DNA from: Ciona savignyi
Lineage: Eukaryota > Chordata > Ascidiacea > Phlebobranchia > Cionidae
DNA: 64,000 nucleotides
Direction of reading: 5' to 3'
Assembly: GCA_000149265.1 (NCBI GenBank)
Contig: CH002582.1
Location: forward strand, 262,687-326,686
Shown here: one piece after another, positions 21,535-31,639 of the stretch
How positions within the stretch are numbered: the first letter of the stretch is position 1
How the letters are laid out: every line of letters starts with the position of its first letter
Notes under the pieces: model-generated
Database searches by the model: none
What the model was told of the DNA's origin: nothing
Seen by the model: only the letters and a program-made list of their open reading frames with translations
Position numbers and translations under genes: made by a program

Positions 21535-24500
21535 TTACAAGGATATCGCACGTTCACATAATGCTGAAAACGGCGAATCGCAATTATGATCTGCCATTAG
21601 ATAGACCCCGTTAAATGTGTTGACATATCCGCAATCTTGTCCATTTCCATAGTTATTTGGTTCCCCGGGGTAAAACTTAGAATTTGCAGTTGTGACACGA
21701 TGCCCATCAACCCACATCCACACCCCTTCGTCAGTTAGGTCGTTGAGACCAATCCAAGTGCTGAAATGGGTTTGTGGCGCCAAAATCCGTGTAAGAATGA
21801 ACCTAGAAAGATGCCAAACATTTAGAAGAGAAAAAATATTATATTTATGTTTATCCTGGTGAATGGGAAAACCAATGGGGTTAACACATGGTTATCGTCA
21901 GATCACCTTGCGCCCACCGTCGGGTTACTGGAGCTATTGCCGTGTGTTGTACATGATTCACACGTTCCTTCAATTTGAAAGAACCCAATAATCCGCTAGA
22001 TTCAGGCAATATCCGTAAAGTGTCTTGCCCAAAGGACACAACTGACTAGCTAGCGACCAGTTTCGCACCTGCAACCTTTCGATTGAAAGGCGACGCACTT
22101 AACCGCTAGACCAACGGACCGGACAACATAAGTGCCCGCGCGGCATTTTTTACACAGCAAAGGTTCAATCTAATGATAGGCATGTTCCAACGTTTCTTTA
22201 AAACAATTTAATATAAATCTTGCTAACTTTTCGGCCACCCGACCCAAACATATGTTAACCCGACTTTAAATGCTTGGAACTAATACTTACTCCCTAGTGG
22301 TGTTATCCCTCATACCCACAGTAGCAAGATCACCCCCTTTGCTCCTACAGTACTCTCGTGAAGTTTCGAAATTTGCTCCTCTAAACTGGACGGTGTATTC
22401 ATAACCATTGTACAGCTGAATCCAGTTAATATCTGGAATATAAAGTTGTGACTTTTATAGTACACTTCGCAAGTTGTTATTATAGGCTTCTTTTTATAAC
22501 TACCATACAAATTAATATCCAGCATATTTATTATATCTGGATTTATTTACATCTGGCAAATAAAAATGTGAAGTACTCACTGTATGCTTAATTTAACTAC
22601 AAATCTAGATGATATATAATGCACAAGGTAATTCACACGAGCAAACAGGTTTGAAACTGGTCGCAAACTAGTCAGTTATGTCTTTAGGCAAGGCACTTAG
22701 CAGACATTGCCTAAACTTGTTATCAAATTAAAGAAACGTCTCTATCATACACAATACACTGCAATAGCTTAGGTAACTTGGGCGCGAGGTAATTATTGCC
22801 CATGTGATAACGCTTCTTACGTTTTCCCATTCACGTGGATAACACATAAATATCAATCCTATCTTATTCCTGTCATTGTGGCTACATCACAGTTAACTTA
22901 ATTTGGTGTTCATCTTTCTAAAGATTCGATGTAAAACCCTGAATGAAAGAAATCTCTAATGTATTGGTCAACATATGTCCGGCTCGTTAGTCTAGCGGTT
23001 TAGTGCGTCGCCTTTTAATCGAAAGGTCGCAGGTGCGAAACTGGTGACTGGCTAGTCGGATGTGTCCTTGGGCAAGGTACTTTACGGGCATTGGATTTCT
23101 ACCAAATTAAAGAAGAGTGTTAATCATACACAACACACTGCAATATCTCCGGTAACCCGACGGTGGGCGCGAGGTGATCTGACGATTGCCCGTGTGTTAA
23201 CGCCTTGTGTTTCCCATCCATAGGGATTAACATAAGTATCCGATCCCATCCTATCAATACCTTTGGAGGTTTGGTTGACACGCGATTCTATCGACTCGAC
23301 ATCTGAAAGATAAATGATGAATGATGATTTAAATAAGTAGCTTAGAGTGCATTTATGGTTTAGCAATATACTTAAGGTTTGACGTCGGGTGATTATTAAA
23401 ATAAAATTACCAATTAAGAACCAATTAGGAACATCAATTAGGAGTACCAAATTAAATATAGGGCGTTTAGGGTAGATTAATTGTTGTTATACATATTACT
23501 AATACTTGTAGGTCGGGTTACAATTTTTCTCAATGTTACTTCACGTAATCCGGCCGTTTAGTTTTTTGTGCTTAATCTGAAATAACCTAAATTTTAACCC
23601 CCCCTTCCCTTTTTGTTTTTAAATGATTTACTAACCCGACAGATTACCTAGTGGTTTAGTGTGTCATCTTTCAGTCAAAAGGTTGCAGATTCGAAACGGT
23701 TTGCTAACTTGTCGTTTGTGTCCTTGTAAAGCACTTAACCGACATTGCTTGAATCCAGCAAATGATTGGGTTCTACTAAATTTAAACACACTGCAATAGT
23801 TCCGTCAACCCGACGGTGGGCACGAGGTGACGATTGTCCATGTGTTAACCCACCTACGGGGATAAACATAAATATCCTATCCTAACCGGGGTATATCCCT
23901 GATCTTTCCCCATTACAACCAGTACATAGATCTCCACACATGTCTATAGATAGCGTTAAACTATTCAATGACCTATGTATGCACAGGATGTATCATGGCA
24001 TTTACGTCAGCTTACTTAGGGGCTGATTGCCTATTGACAATGACGGTGTCCCTTAGATTTGTGTATAAATAAGAAGGTTGTGTATATTAGGTTTCGAATC
24101 AGAGTAGTTTAGTTCTAGTTTAGTTTATTCATTTTTGCCCCAGTATTAAAAAATGGCAAACGAATATAATCACGATACAGGAACGGGAAAAGACGGCAAA
24201 ACGAACAGTCGTCAAAACACGTCATTTAAAAAAGTATATCATTTAATAAATATAGCAGACGCGGCCACCAAACCTAAGCGAAAGAACAATATTAAGCGAT
24301 CCAAAATTAATAAGATCAAGCGATATTGTGCCCTAAAGAAGAGTGCGATAAAGCGCGACCAGTACTGAGGGGGAGCTGGCTTTAGGAGAAGGTGTGGCCC
24401 GAAAGCATGAGTGGAAAAAGAAAAACCCTTTAAAATGAAATTTCACTAATGTAAATTAACACTATTAGAGTAGTTGTATTAGACTGTGTAATTCCACTTT

Positions 24501-26296
24501 TGGTTTATAAGTTCTAGAGACATATATATTCTGAATTCGGTGTTATGCTATAGGCAATGTGGTTTCACACTTATTTTATTAGTTCTGTAGATATATTCTA
24601 TGTTCGGAGTTATCTAAAGTTCGATTGAACGCTTGAATCTATAATTTGATGCAATTGCATACGCGGCTAGTGTTTAGGGGTGATATTTCTGATGACAAAA
24701 TAGACCCAGCGTCTATTAACTGCAGCAAAAATAAGTTAAATGGAAGTTAAAACAAACATATTGCAACGAAAGTTTCGACTTAATTCTGGCACACCGCTGT
24801 CTTAAGGTTAATTATTTAATTATTATAAGTAAACCTTAACCTAGATTGATATTTCCAAACCCTATTCACCTCTTTGGATCACTTCTAATTCAGCTTTCAA
24901 ATTATTCAGTTCTCCGGGTAAAACGACGTTTACTCTTGTTTTCAAAAGATCAACAACTGTAAAATAAACCTGAATTAATTAAATGGATATAATTTATATT
25001 TATTTACTATAGATTAAATATTCAAATGCGGTCTCTTTAAAAATATATATGAAAAAAATAAAATAATATATATGTAAGAAAAAACATATGTAAGAAATTG
25101 TCTCCTGTTTTAACCATCCAATTAAATATAATGTCTTGTGTTTGAATGGTTAAAGAGAACGATACGCATACCTTTTCTATACATAACGGTCTTGGTGACC
25201 AATCCTTTAGAGTTCGAAATCTACCCTGGTAAAAATAAAAACAAACCATGTTTTCACCTGATTGAGTTCTGTTTCCCAATGCCACACTTTGTTCTGGCGT
25301 TTTATAAACCTTTAAAAATAAGTAAAAATTACGTGTAAGAATTTAATCATACCAAAAACTTTTTATCAATTTTGATTTAAAGTTTTCTGCTGCTATTTGT
25401 TTTTAATTTGGTTAAAAAAGTAAAGTTTGACGACCACGTTTTTTCTCCGATACATCTTGTATATTCACTAACGTGTTTTAACTACTGTGGTTTTGTCGTT
25501 TTAACCTGCCTTTTTAACTTAAAATAGTTATGCCATTCTTCTTATTTTAATAAAGACGCAGAAACAGAAAATATACCAAACTTGCAAGCATACCATGACA
25601 AAAGCCGCGGCTCCAATTCCAACTGCAGCAACAGTAAGCAAAAAGCACAAGATAATGAATAATTTCCACGCCCTGCCCAATCCCGATCTTGGAAGTCGAT
25701 AATACGGACCTGAATTGTAATTTAATTTAAAGTTTTCATAGTTTTAAATAAAAAGAAAATTTACAACAATATTTAACTAAAAATATAACTTTCGTTAGTT
25801 TTATATAAAAAGAAAATTTACAACGATATTTAACTAAAAATATAGCTTACATTCATAAAGAAAGTTTACATTAATTTAAACTAAAAAAACTTACATTAAT
25901 ATTTAAATAGAAATAAAAATTACCTTTATATTTAACTGAAATAAAATGTACAAATATTTTAACTTAAACTATAATTTTAATAATTTAGATTATCATTACA
26001 ATTAAAATACGTATAGAATTAGAACGGTTTATAGAGCGGTCTGTTGGTTCATATAATGTATATATTTATCTTTTTTAATCCTTTCTTTTTTTTGTTAAAT
26101 GTATTATCCAAATACTGATCCACTTTGGCGTTATCTTCGGCGGTTTGGTTAAAAATAAACAGGTCTTAAAAATAAAATTAGATTATATAAAATAAACTGA
26201 GAAAATTAATGTAAAAATACCTCCGAGAGCTTCCGGGTTAGGATGGTCGTAGTGATAGTTGCTTTTCATTTCTATTTCCAACATATTATTCGACAT
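21535..26296 (-). CDS. Type II transmembrane C-type lectin with coiled-coil neck, seven exons
   Basis: Exons: 26296-26221, 25709-25594, 25309-25258, 24956-24870, 23302-23261, 22432-22291, 21802-21535. All phases join, giving 260 residues. The N-terminus is cytoplasmic (25 residues plus PYYRLPRSG, with a YxxL-type YYRL). Exon 2 has the membrane anchor (KLFIILCFLLTVAAVGIGAA). Exon 3 has an N-glycosylation site (NRT). Exons 4-5 form a short heptad-like neck. Exons 6-7 form one CTLD: GYEYTVQF, REYC, FSTWIGLNDLTDEG, then FYPGEPNN, QDCGYVN, DHNC and ALCE. The EPN motif predicts mannose-type binding; the WND partner is replaced by MADHNC, so calcium-dependent sugar binding is plausible but unproven. 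The layout matches ASGR/CD209-like receptors by architecture, not proven orthology. Introns hold several SINEs. Confidence 0.85.
21840..22125 (-). repeat. tRNA-derived SINE, full length
   Basis: A complete minus-orientation copy in the last intron of the type II lectin. Confidence 0.8.
22650..22871 (+). repeat. tRNA-derived SINE, 5'-truncated
   Basis: Copy of the common family in the intron between the neck and CTLD exons. Confidence 0.75.
22979..23256 (+). repeat. tRNA-derived SINE, full length
   Basis: Complete copy from 'ggctcgttagtctagcggtt' to the 'atcctatc' tail. It ends four bases from the 42-nt neck exon at 23261. Confidence 0.8.
23634..23884 (+). repeat. tRNA-derived SINE, full length, diverged
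   Basis: The head 'gattacctagtggtttagtg' through the tail 'ataaatatcctatcctaacc' can be followed throughout. Confidence 0.75.
24117..24405 (+). repeat. Uninterrupted copy of the repeat that hosts the BEL/Pao insertion; contains a 71-codon frame
   Basis: Compared with 12064-12126 plus 17107-17255 this copy is continuous. It holds an open frame 24153-24368 starting MANEYNHDTGTGKDG and ending in a very basic stretch (KPKRKNNIKRSK...). In the other copy the start is TTG and the frame is broken. It could be a basic peptide of a mobile element or chance. No family is recognised. Confidence 0.6.
25133..25240 (+). repeat. Degraded tRNA-like SINE, second family
   Basis: 'gtttgaatggttaaagagaa' and 'agttcgaaatctaccctgg' align to the family. 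It lies in the lectin intron before the neck exon at 24956-24870. Confidence 0.55.
25728..25975. repeat. Degenerate tandem repeat, about 60-65 bp unit
   Basis: Units resemble 'taaaaagaaaatttacaacg' plus 'atatttaactaaaaatatag', decaying to the right. It lies in intron 1 of the type II lectin. Confidence 0.55.
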
Positions 26297-27113
26297 TGTT
26301 ATTCACTTTCTGCCAAAACTCAAGGGTAAATTTTGCCTTTCAGGGAAACTGAAAATCGGTCTACCCGCATTTATATTATGACTAATAAATCGTGGTAAAT
26401 TAAAATACAATGGATGCTAAACGTCTATACAGTCTCATTCAATCAACCTCAATATAGCGGAAATATAACTTGTAGAATTGAAATGTTTGGTTTTCATCAA
26501 TTCACATTGTTGAGAAATGGTATTATTATGACGCAATTGTGAGATGTACGACGTCATTTCCTACGCGTATTTATTTATGACAGACAATAAATCAAAGTCG
26601 ACACGAAGTCTCAAAAATGTAAAACACGCCGATCAATTTTGTTTATTAAAACAATAAACTCGGAACATTAAAATAACTGTCCCAATAAATCCACCAATGT
26701 AGTTATTTCAACCTATTCATACAAAAAACTTCTTTTTTTTATAGTTTTAATGCTAATTATCGGCCTTTGCAAATCAAATACATGTTATAAATACAATTAT
26801 TTACCAATCAAATTGTTTTTTTTTTGTTTTTTGTTGTTGTAAAAGTTTATGTGTTTCTTGTTAAAATGGCCTTATACGACCAGAATGACTCAGCATGTTA
26901 AGACTAAACGTAAGCGTCTGTACCGGAATGTCACGCAAGTCACGTCAAGCGATTTGCATATTAAGTATTTAGTCATCGAACGCAAGACGCTATTTTACCG
27001 GCGTCAACCGCAATTGAAAATGGTGATAGATTTGTCCCTTTGACTTTCACATGCTGTAAGTGCAAGTAAATATGTTTTCACTTTTCTGTAGAGTAAAAAA
27101 AACTAAAGAACGG
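26297..27113. other. Intergenic region between divergent lectin and IL-17 genes; nothing recognised
   Basis: AT-rich sequence with no ORF or repeat family I can support. The lectin promoter should lie near the 26297 end. Confidence 0.5.
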
Positions 27114-27345
27114 CCGTCTGAGAACTGTCATTTATAAATATATCTCCAAAGCACGTATAATATACTTTACAGTATTGGTAAATAACCTAAAAATGACCGT
27201 CTTGAAACTGTCATTCATAAATATCACCAAAACCCATGTAATTTACATTACAACCTTGGTAAAAAACCTAAAATTCACCGTCTGGAAGCCGCCATTTATA
27301 AATACCACCCAATGCCACGTATTATCCATTATCTTACTTAACGGA
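27114..27345 (+). repeat. Tandem repeat of three units upstream of the IL-17 gene
   Basis: Three units of about 75-85 bp begin 'ggccgtctgagaactgtcat', 'gaccgtcttgaaactgtcat' and 'caccgtctggaagccgccat', each followed by 'ttataaata' or 'ttcataaata'. They end about 230 bases before the start codon. Confidence 0.7.
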
Positions 27346-27573
27346 AACTTGCGTAAAAATTCCGGACGCTTAGTTAATGTCTATGGCAATATGAATGACG
27401 TAAGCAATGAGTAATTCGTTGCGAAGGGTTGCGACAAAGTTAAGAAACTGAAATTGCTTCTTCCGACGTGACCAAAGTCAGTGCGGCTGTTATTTAAGCG
27501 GAACCAAAATAAAGGGAACCATCATATGCTAATTGTACATTCGAATATTCAGAAGTTAGACCAAAAAATAACT

Positions 27574-28544
27574 ATGAAATACAACGTAGGAATTACGGCT
27601 ATTTCTCTTATGGTATTCGTTGTGGTAGTAAATTGCAACCCAGCTTCACCCCGAATACAGCGTTCAGTCCAAAGTGCAAACTTCAAAGTACCGATTCCTA
27701 CTTCAGTTGACCCCAGGATTGAAAGGTACCTAGGAACCCGAAGCACCTCACCCGCATATATGCACGTGAACCACGCAGAAAATAGGTAAGTTTAAAGATT
27801 TGAACGAAAATTTTTCCGGCAGTTGAAATTTCTCATAAATTTTATATCTCATTTGATTTTTTATCGAGATAGGTATCGAACCCATGATGGGCTCGTCACA
27901 AAGAACGTTAAAGGTCTATATAGAAATAAAATAAAATGGGATCGTTCCTAAGGCCATTTTTTAAAAAATAATTCGATATACGTATCGGTCGTTTTCACCG
28001 TTCGGCCACACGACCGTACTTCTTTGATTTTAGAATTGTATTATTTAATGATTATTTGTAATTTTTTTATCGGGCTTAGTTTCGATACCAAAATGGGTTC
28101 ATTGCTAATACCATTTTTTTGTGTATAATTCGACATTTGTATCGGTGGCGTTAACCATTCGGTCACACGACCGTACAGAATATAATATGTCTTTTTTTAT
28201 AACGGGTTCAGTTTTGAACCCATAATGTGCTCGTCACTAGGAAAGTTTTGTGTGTATAATTTGATATTATGTTTTGGTCGCGTTAACCATTCGACCACAC
28301 AAACGTACAATCGCTGTTTATTCCTAGGAGTCCTTCACGTATAATGGAATACGTTTGTCAATACGACCACTGCATTGAACCGACTTCGAACAACGAAGGA
28401 GAATTGAATACGAATTTCCCCACCCAGCAAATACACAGCAATATGTTGGTCAATGTCACCGATCCTATAACCAACATTATAACTGAACAATCCATTCGAA
28501 TCCGTCATGGATGTACTTGTGCTGTCCCGATTATTATACTTTGA
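27574..28544 (+). CDS. Interleukin-17 family cytokine, two exons
   Basis: Exons 27574-27785 and 28328-28544, with an AG|G codon split across the intron, give 142 residues. The signal peptide is MKYNVGITAISLMVFVVVV-NC. The mature chain has RSTSPAYMHVNHAENRSPSR, which follows the family 'R(S)xSPW..........RxP' pattern, then EYVCQYDHC and the diagnostic GCTCAVPI near the C-terminus. These are hallmark positions of the IL-17 cystine-knot fold. An upstream in-frame ATG at 27481 exists, but the start at 27574 fits the signal peptide. IL-17s are secreted pro-inflammatory cytokines acting through SEFIR-domain receptors. Ciona is known to have several IL-17 genes; which paralogue this is cannot be told here. 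The intron holds three inverted tRNA-like SINEs. An AATAAA lies at 28683-28688. Confidence 0.87.
27868..28311 (-). repeat. Three tRNA-like SINEs (second family) in the IL-17 intron
   Basis: Copies at about 27868-28019, 28068-28178 and 28199-28311. Each ends in a minus-oriented 'ttaaccattcggccacacga' type head. Confidence 0.75.
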
Positions 28545-29239
28545 TCTCTTATACCTTTATCACCAAATTTGCACTTCCTTCTATTTAATTTATAAACGCA
28601 TTACGTATTTTACCCTATATTTGATATATATTATGTTTATTGTATATTCTTACAATCAGTTATTGTAGGTGCTTTATATCATAATAAACAACTTTATTTT
28701 GCAAAAAAGAAAAACGAGATATGTTTGTTTAAAATTTCTAGTTATTTGTTGGATATACGCATGGAAAAATTCGAGCCAGACTTGTAGTACTATTTATAAT
28801 ATATCATGTCGTTATATCCATCTATATATACATAGCCTGGAGCGTATAGTTTCAATATGGCGTGAGTCATATCAGTAGTGAGAAAATTACTTATTGTATG
28901 ACGCAATCTTCCATTAAGTCATGACGCAATCTTCCGCTTAGTCATGCTTTGTGTCCGTGCATATTCACCTAGTGACCCCGGTAAAGTACAAGCACAACTC
29001 GATATAGCTTTGATATATATATATACGAAAGGCAACAAGGTCATATCCGGCCACTGCAACATATCCGGCCAAAAATAATGGAAATTTTCCTATTACTGTT
29101 TCTATTTATTTCCATGTGGCATCTGGCCGTGAGTACGTACTCTCCTTACTTATAGAGAAAAGTACTGGATTTTTAAGGTAAACTCACTAGTCAACGAATG
29201 TCTATCTTGTCTACCTCATGCAATCATTAAAGTTATTAA
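28545..29239. other. Intergenic; no gene seen
   Basis: AT-rich, with a short direct repeat 'catgacgcaatcttcc' near 28890-28945. Otherwise nothing supportable. Confidence 0.5.
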
Positions 29240-29530
29240 AGGATAGGATGAATATTTATGTTTATTTCCGTGAATGGGAAAACCAAGGGGGTTATCACAC
29301 GGGAAATCGTCAGATCACCTCATGCCCACCGTCGGTTTACCGGAGCTATCGCAGTGTGTTGTATATGATATAGACGTTCCTTTAATTTTGTAGAACCCAT
29401 TAATCCAATGGGTTCAGGCAATGTCCGTAAAGTGCCTTGCCCAAGGACACAACTGACTAGCTAGCGACCAGTTTCGCATCAGCAACCTTTCGATTGAAAG
29501 GCGACGCACTTAACCGCCAGACCAACCGGA
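29240..29530 (-). repeat. tRNA-derived SINE, full length
   Basis: Complete minus copy of the common family, well preserved at both ends. Confidence 0.8.
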
Positions 29531-29883
29531 AGCAAGTGAACAACTTCATCATTAATTCGACGTTAATGTTGATGAATGGCTGCACCAAAGGGTTAACATG
29601 TAAGTAAAATGTTGGCCCTGACAGTGTTGACCAATAGTGTAAAAAGAAAACCCATTAATGAGTTTATTAAGCTAATACAGTAGGTATACCATACCTGTGT
29701 CTAGGGGGTTGTAATTAATCGCTATTATGGTTTAATTTCTTTTTCTTTATTTTGTTTAGATTGGAACCCATGATAGGATCGAAACTAATGGATTTAGATT
29801 AATTGCGATATAGATATTAGGCTTAGACAATTGCACTAAAGCCGTAGATGGTCGGGTGTCCTTTTATGATGTGTCTATCGCAA

Positions 29884-30027
29884 TTACAACCCAGCCATCC
29901 TTTCCTCGAAGTTGTGATCATTAATTTCAAACGGCTGTTCAGTGTGACGTACGAATAGTGTCTGTCCTTCGCAAGACTGTAACATAAGTAGCATGAAGAT
30001 ATGCATAGTGTAAAGAAACGTGTCCAT
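29884..30027 (-). CDS. Possible short secreted peptide or signal-peptide exon
   Basis: On the minus strand a start near 30027 gives MDTFLYTMHIFMLLMLQSC, a good signal peptide. It is followed by about 26 residues (QTLFVRHTEQPFEINDHNFE, then ERMAGL) and a stop. No convincing donor lies before the stop (only GG|GTTGTA). It may be a mini-protein, an unrecognised first exon or chance. Nothing else supports it. Confidence 0.2.
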   Translation of the reverse strand: MDTFLYTMHIFMLLMLQSCEGQTLFVRHTEQPFEINDHNFEERMAGL

Positions 30028-30107
30028 GATACGATAGTATATATGTTTTATCACTGCAAATGCAAAAAGAATGGCGTCACACAAGCAATCGTTACTTTAT
30101 TTACGTC

Positions 30108-30303
30108 ATTGGGTTAAGAGAGCTATTGCAATATGTTGTGTATTATTCAATTCCTTTAATTTGGTAAAATGCATTAATCCAAAATGTTTGGGCAATGTCC
30201 GCTAAGTGCCTTGCACAAGGACATAACCGACTAGCTAGAGAGTTTTGAACCTAAAATCTTTTGACTGAAAGGCGACGCACTAAAGCGGCAAGCGAACCGG
30301 TCG
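30108..30303 (-). repeat. Diverged SINE copy
   Basis: Head and middle of the common SINE, minus orientation, tail missing. Confidence 0.65.
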
Positions 30304-31639
30304 CACCAAATATTTCTACCTTGAACCACCCTCATAAGAGAAATTATGCAGGGTCCGGTTCGTAGGGAGCATTTGTAATTGCTGCTTTAGACTTATAAGG
30401 GTTGGAAAGACATCATAACACGCTTCGTTTCTTCTTTTGTCGGGTCTTATCGGAAATATATACATTCTCTTATATTTTATTGATTTCTGTGTTCATACTT
30501 TTTTTAAGCGCAATTGTTAAAGATCGTCCACAAAAGATCTGGTTAATTTTATCATCAAGCTGTTTTTAATTGTAAAATAAAACTTAAAAATCGAAATTTG
30601 ATTAATCCACATTTTGTTTTAATCCTAAGAAAGTTCATATTTTTAGTCTCTTTTTAAGTCCAAAGTAGCATTGTACAAATAGTATCTTGCGAGTATCTTA
30701 TAGAACGTATGCCTTTTTATAACTTACGAAGGGTATTAAAATATAAAATAGTCAAAATTTAAATACACGTGAATAAAACTTAAATATCCCATCTTATTTT
30801 TTCTGAAAATCTTTTCTAATTAATAAATTGTGTTTTATTCCCTACCCGGTGATAAATACATGCTGATAAAGTATGCTGATGTGACAAGTGTAATAAAGTA
30901 AGTAAAAGGCTGGGGCTTAATAAGAAGGAAAAACTTTAAATAACGATTAAAACGTTAGAATTAGTTTTAAACATGGGGTGGAGTTAGGTTAGAATTAGTT
31001 TTAAACATGGGGTTGGAGTTAGGGTTAGTTTTTGGGTTGAGATTAATATTTATGACAGGGTAAAATTAATTTTTATGGTTTTAGTGAGCAGTTTCCCTCC
31101 CGTTTTACTTCTTTCTTTTTTCCTCTTAGTGATGGCAATATTTTCGCAAACGCCATATTTTATGACTTACAGGAGTCACCAACGTTGACTTTTCAATTTT
31201 ACTGCAATCCTAGACCTTGTTTAGCGACTTTATTGTTACTAGTCATTTATATATGGTAATGTACAAATTGTAAAATAAAATTTAATTGGCAAGTTGGCAC
31301 GATAACACCGAAAATCAAGATAATTCTTATTTAACCCAAGAATCATGCGTAAAAAGATAACGGCCGTAGATAATAAAAAGGTATTGCAAGTAGTTAAGCC
31401 GCTCTAACATTTTAAGTTTGTCAATTAAACATATAGCTTCCATCGTACCCTTACAAAACAGGATCCGACTTAAATTAATCAACACACAATTAAATTTTGT
31501 ATGATTTCGTATCTGGGAAGTTTTGAAAATAACCTTTTATGTAACATTGTCAAATAAACAAGCGCTTAAAAAAGGCAAATTAAAAACTTATTCAAAATAC
31601 AAGAAAACAGATAACTTTTGTGCAAAGCCAGTGTTTAAT
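30304..31639. other. Intergenic; one MITE-like repeat, otherwise nothing
   Basis: Apart from the C/G-rich MITE-like copy at about 30893-31150 (with 'ggttggagttagggttagtt' telomere-like motifs on the opposite strand) I see no gene or other repeat. Confidence 0.5.

Noticed and set aside
26097..26165. Coding-looking stretch (minus, NQTAEDNAKVDQYLDN) in intron 1 of the type II lectin
   Set aside because: No usable acceptor/donor pair keeps the frame between exons 1 and 2, which already join in phase. It could be an old exon relic.
30027..30084. Longer N-terminal extension of the small secreted peptide
   Set aside because: The upstream ATG gives a second hydrophobic stretch that fits a signal peptide less well than the inner start.
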